A stretch of 64,000 nt of DNA from positions 62,001-126,000 of the forward strand of contig CAJINV010000016.1 of the NCBI GenBank assembly GCA_905178155.1. The letters run 5' to 3'. Position 1 is the stretch's first letter. Every line of letters starts with the position of its first letter. The notes under the pieces are model-generated. The model was not told the DNA's origin and searched no databases. It was given only the letters and a program-made list of their open reading frames with translations. This DNA comes from Amoebophrya sp. A120 (lineage: Eukaryota > Sar > Dinophyceae > Syndiniales > Amoebophryaceae). Of the stretch, positions 1 through 9,471 are shown piece by piece. Position numbers and translations under genes: made by a program.

Positions 1-337
1 TTAGAGGGCTTTTAGAAGTGGAAACCGCCCGGGCGTTTTCCGCATGATTGCCCTGAGAGCCCGCGAAGCTTTATCTTGGTGCGAGTTGGCGCTTACGCGC
101 TCCCCCCGGGTATCGTTTCTGGCCCATGACACAAAATCGGCGCACCTGGAAAAAAGGGCACGCCGAGAATAAAAAATACACAAAGAACGGCTGGGAGCCC
201 GGGCGAGAAAACATCGCGCAGGTCTACCCAATGGACCAATGTTGCCAGGGCGAGGGACGTAGCGCCCTGCTGCCAATTTTCGAGACGCAAAATTCCACGA
301 AATTCCGCTTTTAGTTATCTCATCGGAACGCGTCGCA

Positions 338-437
338 NNNNNNNNNNNNNNNNNNNNNNNNNNNNNNNNNNNNNNNNNNNNNNNNNNNNNNNNNNNNNNN
401 NNNNNNNNNNNNNNNNNNNNNNNNNNNNNNNNNNNNN
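338..437. other. Assembly gap, 100 N
   Basis: A run of exactly 100 N, the usual scaffold-gap placeholder, so the true size is unknown. The base after it begins a 94-bp direct repeat, which suggests that the assembly broke at a repeat. Confidence 0.98.
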
Positions 438-902
438 GGAGGTAGGCCCAGGACGCTTTACCCAGCCCCAACGGCGCGGTCCAACGGGCCGCTCGGGTTT
501 AGGGATACCACATGGAAGGAACGAAACGAAAGACATATCTACCTCGGTAGATCCTTTTCGTGTAGTAACTGGGATTTGGGGTCCCCCGTTCGCACTATAT
601 CGGCTGGCAGATCCGTAGAAGCTATTGCACGTTTGCGATCTCCTCCCCTAGAGTGGGGAGGAGCGATGTAGAGTCATCGATATGTGCGTCTGGGGGACGT
701 AGGTTTAGGTGAATTCTTGCCCCACCCCCCCACCCGAGTGGCCGTATACGTCGTGCCGGTTCGTCCGGACAGACGTTTGGTGGTGAGGCGTGCTGGGCCT
801 CGGTTTTGGGAGGTAGGCCCAGGACGCTTTACCCAGCCCCAACGGCGCGGTCCAACGGGCCGCTCGGGTTTAGGGATACCACATGGAAGGAACGAAACGA
901 AA
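438..902. repeat. 94-bp direct repeat, 371-bp period, with hairpin
   Basis: Positions 438-531 and 809-902 are near-identical and lie 371 bp apart; the first copy starts at the N gap. The spacer holds a perfect 9-bp hairpin (640-648 with 655-663, six-base loop). This could be the end of a tandem or dispersed repeat whose other copies are in the gap. No coding sequence or known RNA is recognised in it. Confidence 0.85.
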
Positions 903-2463
903 TGATTCTTCGATATTCATCTCTGTGGATCATGATCATGGATTTCTCTATTCACATCTGATTCTTGGATATCTTGATATAATATATCAATCATATTCGA
1001 ATATATTCCAGATATGTGCTCTGTTTGTTTGTTTATGTTCATGTGTCAATGTGGGAATGTGTTTATTCACCTTTTTCTCTAGTGTTATTTCAATAAAAAT
1101 CCATTGTTGTTCTCGATTTCCAATGTTGATTTTCCAATGATTTTCAGAATTCGAGAAGATGAAAAATTCCATCAAAATAACAAAATAAAAAATCAAGAAA
1201 ATTCATAATCCTGATGAGATTCTGACACCATGAAAATTTTTCAAGAAAAATTGAAAAATCGGTTGCTTCTTCATTCCATTACATAAAAAAAAAAAAAGGA
1301 AAAATGGAAAAATTTGCGTCACATTTTTGAAAATGATCAATATTCATTCTAATCGGATATCTTCCAAAGAACATCCCGACTATTATCCACAAAAAAATCC
1401 AAACTGATCTAACCTCAACATTTTTTCATGAAAAATCATCGATCCAAAGAACTGAATTTTTCTTTTATAGAAATATTCATCATCTTTCTTTCTTTCTTTC
1501 CATGTCCGGGCATGGCTTCAAATGTTCAAGGCCCTAATTCATCATCTCCATCATCTTGATAACATAGAGAGGGATCATTAGGGGTTATTATGATTTATTT
1601 CAATTAACGATGATCATGATGATATTCAATTTATGATGAAGATGGTTCTATGAGATGAGAAAGAATCGAATCCATATCATCCATCATGGATTGTCATCAT
1701 AGAATTTTGCGAATGATTTTTCTTGGATATGTATTATACAACTTCATATTGAAATAGAATAGAGAAGCGAGATCGATGAATATTTTCAATCGTTTTTCTT
1801 GAGAGGCAGGACATATCACGCAGCGTATTGATCATGTATGCAATCAACTCAATTGCAATGGTATTTCATCGGTTGAGATTGTCTGTCTTTGACTTTGATT
1901 GTCGTAGAACACACAGCAGTAAATTGTGCTTGTCCAGCGCCAGCCCAAAAATCAGATGAGCATGTAATTGTAGGCGGTTCTCAATCTCCCATATAAAAAA
2001 GACCGGTGGTCGGTAATGGTACTATGAATGAGCACGACATGATCGTGTTTCTGTTTGTATCGCAGCGATGTCTCGATGTTGCATCGTATCGGGCCAGTTT
2101 ATGCAACTTTCGATTCGATTTTTTGTGTATCAATGACAGCCACCAAGAGAGGGTGTTCGACTTTGCGTTCTCTTTTCACAGTGTCCTTGCTTTGAAAAAA
2201 ATTGCTGTGTCTTCTTCTTGGGCTTGGCGCTTGGAATTTGACTAATAGAGACTACGTGATTGTTCCTTTTTATGTGAATCGCCCGTGAGTTGTGATTTTG
2301 GTTTCCAGAGTGAACAATGGCGTAGAGGTGTTGCTTTGTTCCTAGATTTTCAACAAAAAATTTCAAAAATGAAAAGATAGCCTTCGCTTTCTTGTTGTTG
2401 ACATCAGCCCTGTGATTGCTACCGATTGATAGCGATGATGAAGAATCGAAATTCCTCCACCTC
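903..2463. other. AT-rich spacer without a supported gene
   Basis: The stretch is visibly AT-rich, with short simple repeats such as a TTTC run near 1488-1500. Open frames are short and show no protein-like composition. I see no introner-like element, RNA gene or conserved motif here. Confidence 0.6.
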
Positions 2464-2996
2464 CTAGTCATCAGAATCTTCATCGTCATCGTCGTCTGAG
2501 TCGCCCTCCTGCTCCTCGAGTCGTTTTTTGAATTCTGCCAGCAGATATGCAAAACAAAACTCCCATCATCGATCGCGATCGCTGCAAAATAAACCTGTCT
2601 CACGCGGCTATTCCTACTTTTTTTGAAGCTGGTGCATGATCACGCAACCTCCTGCGCCAGACGTCTACTTTTTAAAAAAATAGTCGCCGTTATGCATGAC
2701 TTACGCTCCATCACCAACCCTATCGCGTTTTGATGCATCATGGACATGGTTCGTCTTCGTGCGCGTTCGATGATTGCTGTAGTTCTCTCTTTTCTGCGTA
2801 ACGGATCCTCGCGGCACTGTAGGGCGATAACCGTGATGAGAACGAACACCAAGACGGTACTCCCACCGTACGTCAGAATCTCCGGCAGTAAGTCAAGCTC
2901 GGCTTCTTGCGCTGCTTCATCTTGCAGCATGCCCTCCTCTGTTTGGGTTTGGTTGTTGACAGTTTTTTCGCAATATCGTCGCTCGATGTGGTGCAT
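2464..2996 (-). CDS. Small single-pass membrane protein with acidic tail
   Basis: I read two exons (2996-2705 and 2534-2464) around a canonical GT-AG intron of 170 nt with donor GTAAGT. Together they encode 120 residues in frame. A short Glu/Gln-rich N-terminal part is followed by one hydrophobic segment at about residues 40-60, a strongly basic stretch (about 64-82) and a C-terminus of almost only Asp and Ser. The charge pattern predicts a basic, probably cytoplasmic side after the membrane segment. The final exon would hit a stop if read through the intron, which supports the splice. The ATG at 2996 is the most upstream in-frame start, but an earlier exon cannot be excluded. No family is recognised. 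Confidence 0.6.
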
Positions 2997-3147
2997 ACGA
3001 GAATAAATTGGAAATGTTAAATGACATTTACAAACCGGAACTATATGTTAGTATAATCTTAATCGATCTGCTTCATCTTCACGCATTATCACAGAATGAC
3101 GAGATAAAGTTGTAGAAGAAACAGAAACCAACAGCAAGCTGAGCTTG

Positions 3148-6100
3148 CTACGTATATAAAATCGTAGAAGTCGGTGCTAAAGTACCCATGCAGCAAGTGT
3201 TATTGTCCGGGTAGTCAACGCACATACTGTTAAGGCAAAACCGCATTACAAATTCAATTCATAATACTAAGCAATGCAATTACTATGCATTATATCCATG
3301 CGAAAAAAGAGGTAGACAGAGGGCCCCAGAGAGGTGGCCGAGAGATAAAAAAGAGGTCGACAGAGGTAGAAAAGAGGTCGACAGAGGTGGAGAGGTGGCG
3401 CGGGACCCCGTTCGAGAGGGTCCGCGAGAGGGTGCGCGAATAAGGCCCGCAGTAAGCGCCCACCCTTAGGCGCCGCCTAAGTGGCACAGAGGGTGCAGAG
3501 AGGTCAAAAAGAGGGGGCGCGAGAGGTCGACAGAGGTGGGGAGAGGTGTTGCGAATAAGGGGCGACCTCTCGCGGACCCTCTTGGCCACCTCTCGGCCAC
3601 CTCTGTCGACCTCTGCCCGCGAGTATAGCCGGATTATTAGCGGGGACCCCCCAAAAGAGGCCAAAAAGAGGTCTGCGAGAGGTCTGCGAGAGGGTGAAAG
3701 CACAAAGAAGCGGGCGCGAATCCGCATGGCACTACCCATATTTGGCACCGCAGGCCATTCGCGGAGCTGTTTTGTTCGGCGCCTTTCCGTGCCACCCTCT
3801 CGCGCCACCCTCTCGCGCCACCCTCTCGCGCCACCCTCTCGCGCACCCTCTCGCGCCACCCTCCCGCGCCACCCTCTCCCGCCATGCGGCTTCTGTTCGC
3901 CCCCGGTGTTCTTTGCAACTGCTCCCTGCGCAGAGCGCCCACAGGCGCGGGAAGCGCGCAAGTGGTCCTGCGGCTTGGCGCGGCGCAAATCGGCGGCAGG
4001 AATCCAGTATGTTTCGTTGTGCCTAGGCCCGTGGGGTTGTGGTCCGAGCGGCAAACAGCCTTGCCCCGGCCCAACAGCCTTGCGCTCCGGCGGCAGCCGG
4101 AGCATGGCTGGTTTGACTAGTACGATACTTTTGCAGTTCATATGCTAGTAGTACCCATGCAGCAAGTGTTATTGTCCGGGTAGTCGACGCACATCCCGCC
4201 CGCAGCGTTGCACTGCACGGTCTCGTCCGTTATGGGCACCATGTTCGGTCCAGAAGTATCGTAGCACCGCAAGACCGTAAAAAAATCCACACACTGTGTC
4301 GTCGCGCGGCAACAGGTGTCCTTGTGCTGCTCCTTGCAGACGTTTCCGTAATACGCCAACGGATCCGCGTCGCACAGGACCGACGAGCTGTTTGCCGCTG
4401 GCACCCACCCGCGCTCGAACAGCGTTTCGCAATACTCCAAGTCGAACAACATGTCGCAGAACTTTTTCGGTACACAGCACGCATCGTAGAAGTTTCCAAC
4501 CGTGGCCGGGTCGCGGGCAGAAAAGTAGACGCCGTCGGTGGTGCTTGTTATGCATTTTCGCACAAATCATGCCTGGATCTGGATTGGTGTGTGATGCGAG
4601 ATGAGTGGAAGTAGGACAACAAGATCTGTGATGCCTGATTTTGATTACGAATGACAGAGAAGTTTTTTGGTCGTGTTGGAAGCCAGTTTGTCACGAGTTT
4701 TGCGAATAATTCTCCAAAATCGACTTGCAAAATTTCTGATGCTCGTATGCCGTACAAGTGGCCACTCTGCGATGCGAGTATGAGGACCACAACGAAGTAG
4801 ACGAGTTTCCAGACCTAGACACATTTGCGATGCGTACTGGTGCTGGCCATGCATTTCTCATCCGATTTGACAGCATACATGGCGGTTTTCTCGGTTTGGC
4901 GGATCGCTTTCGCGTCTGCGTACACTTGTGGCTGGAAGGGAAGGAAGGAATCCGCGTAGCTGCCGCAGGCTGGTTTTTAATGAATTATCATTTGTGAAAG
5001 TGATTACAGTTGAGTGATTACAGTTGTGGTAGCTATTGCAAAATTAGCATGATCACACTTATAAATACGCCTCATGAGAAAACGAATTATGGCGTTCCGC
5101 GGATATTGGTTTTATGGGGTTACGAAGATCTTTTCTGTTAACTCAAAGTTAAGGAATGATTTTCTTGACTTTCCGGATTGATATGCGAAAGCCGAATTTT
5201 TCGGGTGATTGTAATGGAGCGAAAAAAAGAAGAAACGGCTCCAAAAATGCACGGGCTGCTCAGCAAGGCTGTACGGAGCCGCCCCATATCTTCAGCGCGG
5301 AAACATGGCGACGCGACGCGGGTTTGTTGGTTTACAACGCCAGCCCAAGGGCCCAAAGTGGTGACCCATGTTGCCGTGGCGCCGATCGGGGCCGCGGTAG
5401 AAGCGCGTGCCCGCGTCGCACCCGGCCACGAATGCAAACGGGCGAGCCGCCAGTTTACATCCCCGGGCGGAACGCGTCCGCGTGCGGCGCATCTGTGCGC
5501 GCACATAAAAACAAGTGCCCCCATATAAATATGCCACCACGGCAGACTGCGCAATTCCGTGGCAGCCCCGGCGAAGTAAGTGGCCCCACGCTCGGTCGTC
5601 GGTGTGCACTCAGTTCGTTGCGCGCGCGCCGGGCATTAGACAAGCAAAACGACCCATATTTACCTGCGCGCCGGCGCAAAGGGCGGGGCGACCGATCCGG
5701 CGCTCCAGAGCAAACAAAAGAGCAGGGGGGCCAGCGCTCTGGCAGGTCCCTCTGCCGCCCGCCTGGCAACGGGCGGCGCCCCCACGCCTCCGTCGCCTGC
5801 GGGCCACGGCCGATGGGGCTCAACAATATCAATATTGGGCCCAAGCCCGGGCGCCGGGCCCCTTCCGCCGGCTTTTTGGGCGGGCCCTTCTGAACGAAGG
5901 CCGCCCGCGACTTTTCTGCCGGATGGGCCAGGCAACCACTTTGAAGGAGGACTGCCGCGCCGGCGCACCAACCGCCACGCAACCTGCCGCCCACGATATC
6001 TACCACCAACGCAATGTATGCTTGCAAAGAGAAAGAGCGGCCCCGGGGAGGGGCCTGGGATTGCCCGGGCGAACGTCGTGCCCATGTTATGTTGAGGCAC

Positions 6101-9100
6101 CGGCCCACGCCAGAGCCCTCGCTGCCGCTGCCCCGCCCGCCTCCGTCGCTTGCGCGGGCGCGCCGGCCAATTCTATTTTTGAATCGATAGCCTTCCCTCG
6201 GTAGCCTTCCCTTATTTTATTCATGCAGCGAAAGAGGAGGGGGCGGCGTGCCGCCGGTGCGGGCGGACGGTTGGGGGGGCGAAGGCGTTGGTGCCAAGAA
6301 AACGAATTATGGCGTTCCGCGGATGTTGGTTTACTTTTACATGAGAAACTACAAAAAAATAAAAAATCCACTGGTACAAGCGCCAGTGTTTCAAAATAGT
6401 ACTTCCCATGCAGATTCTCCACTGATCCGAGGACTTCTATCCACTCCAAACATGTCTGGATCTGGACAAATGTGAACTTGTGACCACGCGTGGTCCCGTG
6501 GACTCCCCCAAATTTTTAGCATCACTAGTCCCATAAGGTCTTGCCTGCTTATGAATCTGTGGTCGAGTCGCGAGCAGGACGTGTAGTTTATTCATGCCGG
6601 ATAGCAAAACCTCCAAAAGGCATTCGCATTTCATTTCATACGATGCATAGACCTTGTAGAAAAATCAGTGATGCTAGAAAGTCCTGCATGGCAGATCTCA
6701 TGATGAGGCTGCACGGAAAAAATGCATGACAGACTTTTCTATTTCTTCCAGACCCAGACATATGATTTGCACTTCATAACTTCTCTGCCACATCGATTGT
6801 GTCCTCGAAAACTGGACTGCTCCATCTCTCGTTGTATCGCGCCAAAAAGTGTTAGCGTAATAACGGAACTTGGCATGCAGGAATGCACGATGAATGATGC
6901 CCAAATTTGTATTGCATGGCATGCATGATAGCGAAAACTTGTCATGCATGACTGCCATGGCTCAAAAGCCGTTAACTTTAACACTTTTTTGGTTGATACG
7001 TTGAAATGAAACTTCAGAGTATCGTCCGCCGCATCGAGCAGAAGCCCGCAGTCCTGAACGAATTTCCTCTTGTCCGCTTCCGGAACTTCCTGCCACGTCA
7101 TAGCCCCGCCGGTGTGGATTCCCTCGATCAACCCGGTGTCCTTGCGATTCGCATTGGAAAAGAGTTTCGTCAGCGATTCGCACTCCGCGAGATTCGGGGT
7201 GTTGAAGTGCACTGGGCACCCGGAGAAGCCCCGCTCGAGGTTGTAGTAGGGAACGTGGGCGACCCGAAGGTCTGGGCCGTTTCTGGTTCCCGCGATGCCA
7301 GTATAGTCCCACGACTCAAAAGAAGCCGAAGCACGTTGGATATAATCCACGTCCTTTTTCACGTCAAAGCCGCACGCCGTGTCGGGTGTGTCGTCCACGG
7401 TGAGGTCAATGTTCTCGTGGAGGGGAAGGTTCGCGAACCAGAACATTCTTTTCTCTACATTAACGTCGAGATCTATGGATGTGTCAGGATCGAAATCGAC
7501 AAAGTTGAAATGATTTGCCATCCAAGTGGCGCATGACAAGTTTTGGTGATGGCTAAATCCAGTTTGTCATGCTGTTTAGGCCAAGAAAACTGATTTTCTC
7601 ATGCTACTTTAGCAGCCCGAGCTCTAACCCCAAACAGGGTTACAGTCGGCCTCTCTTGCCTGCTCTGCAACGCACGTATTTCGCGTCGTGCGTTTTAGCA
7701 TTACAAGTTATATCAACTTTGTCGATTTCAATTCTGACACCCCCATAAGATCCGGCGGGGCCCCTTTTGATCCCGGGACGGGGTGAATCTGGCAAAGCGC
7801 GTATCAAAAGCAAAAATCCCCCCTCCCCATATCGAAAAGGTATGTTTCCGAAAATTTGCGTTGCTGATTTGAGGCCGCAAATCACATTTGTATTGCAAGA
7901 AGACAAGGGCAGAAACTTCCGCCCCACTATGGATTCGATTTGTCATGCTGTTGGGCCTAAGTAAAGGGGAGCCGCTTGCCATGCTGAACAACTAGACGCA
8001 TACGCCCCTACCTAGCCTGGGGATCTGACTGCAATGCTTTCCTGCAATACAAACCTGATTTGTGTACTCAAATCCAGCATCAGAAATTTCGTTTTGATGT
8101 GGGGGGGCGGGATTTTTCCTTACGATAGCGCGGTGTAGTCTGAAGAGTCGGCAGCTCCCCTGCGATAATTGTTTGACGCTGTAAAAAAAAGTTAGTAAGG
8201 TGTTGGTCGTGCTGTTGCTGACAATTGGTTTTGCTTAACATCAAAAAGAGAAACGCTAAATGGTAAATGCTGTGAAAACGTCAGAAGTCATGCATATCAT
8301 TCGCATTCCACCACTCAACATTTTAGCCTACTAGAAACAACTAAAGAAACGTCGCAGTGCAGCAAACACGAATAAAGAATACTTTCGGGTGATTATGTAG
8401 CTGCAACCCTGCCAGGGCCGTCGGTTGAGGTTGGGCGCGTAGGGAAACTTGGACCAAAGGCATGCACTTCAAAAGTTGTATCGTGCTCGTAGTAATTGCA
8501 GTCATGCATAATTACAAATTTTTTTCTTACGGTAAACTCCCAATCTCAATCTCTTTATAAATTCAATTTCTCATGCCGAGCAAAGAATTTGTGATGCGAC
8601 TACTACTAGTACGGTTGTACTTTTGCGATGCATAAAAGCAATGAACTGCAAAAGTATCGTACTCGTATAAATGCATTACAAATTTCCTTTAGCATGAGAA
8701 AGAAAATTTGTAATGCGGATTTACCTTAAGAGCAAGATTTGTAATGCATGATTACAATACGAGTACGATACTTTTGCGATGCATAAAAGCTCCTTGCAGG
8801 CGATTTCGCAGTCGTGTCTTTCCTGGTTGAAGAAATGCAGCCGTGTCTATCTATCCTGTGCAAAAGTATCGTACTCGTACTAATCGCAGTCATGCATTAC
8901 AAATTCTGTTCTCAATGTAAATCCGCATTACAAATCTTATTTCTCATGCTGAGGGAATTTGTCATGCATTTATACGAGTACGATGCTTTTGCATTCCATA
9001 CTATCCAGGAAAAAACAATCACCCCCATGCATTTTTGCATGGCAAACACAGGACTTCATGCATGTTTTGTAATGACAAATTGGATGCTGGGGATCGTTTT

Positions 9101-9333
9101 TTTTTTCTCGATAGGGTCCACTTTCGTTCGAAGAGGGTATGGGTAGTGTCGCCGTTATCGACTGCTGACAAAATAACGACAACCAGAATTTTCTCGACAG
9201 GGGTTCGATGATTGTTGATTCTTTGTCTTGCAGCTTCGATTGTTCCACAATTTGATGAAGTCGAATTTTTCGCATGATCTTCGAAGAAGCGAGCCTTCTC
9301 AGCAGGTGGCTCCCGCATCATGCTTTGTATCAT
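3148..9333 (-). CDS. Multi-exon cysteine-rich protein, probably secreted or membrane-bound
   Basis: The gene was reconstructed by reading-frame continuity and gives about 635 residues. Main exons are 9333-9113, about 8855-8786, 8459-8332, 8178-8124, 7788-7748, 7473-6771, 6437-6297, 5112-5022, 4931-4838, 4545-4150 and 3225-3148. The introns 8179-8331, 7789-8123 and 4932-5021 look canonical. The others are introner-like elements or large insertions whose removal keeps frame, such as HDCEIACKE joined to LWSKFPYAPN across a tandem element pair. The last ~150 residues are packed with cysteines (DACCVPKKFC, DTCCRATTQC, NNTCCMGT), as in disulfide-rich extracellular domains. Near 6880-6957, next to the Pro-Trp-Gln codons, a further small intron is likely. 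The start at 9333 is tentative. No family is recognised, and splitting into two genes remains possible. Confidence 0.5.
3181..4194. repeat. 45-bp direct repeats flanking a 924-bp insertion
   Basis: Copies 3181-3225 and 4150-4194 differ at one base and both encode MCVDYPDNNTCCMGT on the minus strand. Between them lies a 924-bp insertion. Its 4117-4146 end matches the TIR of introner family B, and its other end (3226-3290) resembles family-B interior but lacks the terminus. Joining copy to copy restores one cysteine-rich exon that ends at the stop 3148-3150. Confidence 0.8.
3792..3883. repeat. 13-bp minisatellite
   Basis: About seven tandem copies of the unit CCACCCTCTCGCG lie inside the 924-bp insertion. 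The same insertion also carries related purine-rich motifs (AGAGGTCGACAGAGGT) near 3330-3550 and their complement near 3577-3620. These explain the long but meaningless open frames on both strands here. Confidence 0.85.
4546..4837. mobile_element. Introner-like element A1
   Basis: The family A terminal motif (GTCTGGGTCTGGAAGA and its complement, slightly decayed) is present at both ends. The TSD is TGGTGCT. It interrupts the cysteine-rich gene, and removal joins KCMAST to TDGVYFSARD in frame. Confidence 0.8.
5077..6332. repeat. 36-bp direct repeats flanking a 1,184-bp GC-rich insertion
   Basis: Copies 5077-5112 and 6297-6332 match at 35 of 36 bases. The 5113-6296 interior is very GC-rich, unlike the flanks, and holds overlapping frames on both strands typical of high GC rather than of genes. 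Joining the copies continues the minus-strand frame PRNAIIRFL into MRRIYKCDHANFA. Confidence 0.8.
6438..6770. mobile_element. Introner-like element A2
   Basis: This is a decayed family A copy with TSD ACTTC (6433-6437 and 6771-6775). Removal joins REVM to KSSDQWRICMG in the cysteine-rich gene. At 333 bp it is longer than most family members. Confidence 0.7.
7474..7747. mobile_element. Introner-like element C1
   Basis: Family C termini (TCAGGATCGAAATCGACAAA and its inverted copy) are present, with TSD AGATC. Removal joins SKGAPPD to LDVNVEKRMF. Confidence 0.8.
8460..8634. mobile_element. Introner-like element B1 (first of a tandem pair)
   Basis: This is a decayed family B copy (terminal motif GCAAAAGTATCGTACTCGT). 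AAAG flanks it on both sides, and only a few bases separate it from the next copy. Confidence 0.7.
8639..8785. mobile_element. Introner-like element B2 (second of a tandem pair)
   Basis: This is a well-preserved family B copy directly next to the preceding one, followed by AAAG. Removing both with a single AAAG copy joins ACKE to LWSKFPY in frame, so the pair behaves as one intron. Confidence 0.75.
8856..9000. mobile_element. Introner-like element B3
   Basis: Family B TIRs are intact at both ends. It abuts a different element at 9002-9112, so the intron between ERKWT and RLHFFNQERH seems to be a compound of two families. Confidence 0.75.
9002..9112. mobile_element. Introner-like element K, single copy
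   Basis: The ends form an inverted repeat (TATCCAGGAAAAAACAATC against the complement of GGATCGTTTTTTTTTTCTCG), with the common CATGCATTTTTGCATGG core inside. No second copy was seen in the window. Confidence 0.5.
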
Positions 9334-9471
9334 GTAAGTTGAAGTTCAGAATTTCTTTTTGCGCATGTTGCTTGTGCCTGCACATGCAATTTCCCGTTGT
9401 TGTGCCTGAAAATGCAATTCTGTCGCACTTCCTGTTGAATTAGTTTCCTCTACTACCGCCCCCCGTTTGCT

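Noticed and set aside
5156-6204. Overlapping long frames on both strands in the GC-rich insertion
   Set aside because: High GC depletes stop codons. The frames differ in all phases, have no family motif and are not continuous with neighbouring exons.
6940-6975. Possible spliced-leader-like sequence (CCATGGCTCAAAAG)
   Set aside because: It only partly resembles the dinoflagellate spliced-leader end as I remember it, lies in a coding exon and lacks the donor GT expected after a leader.
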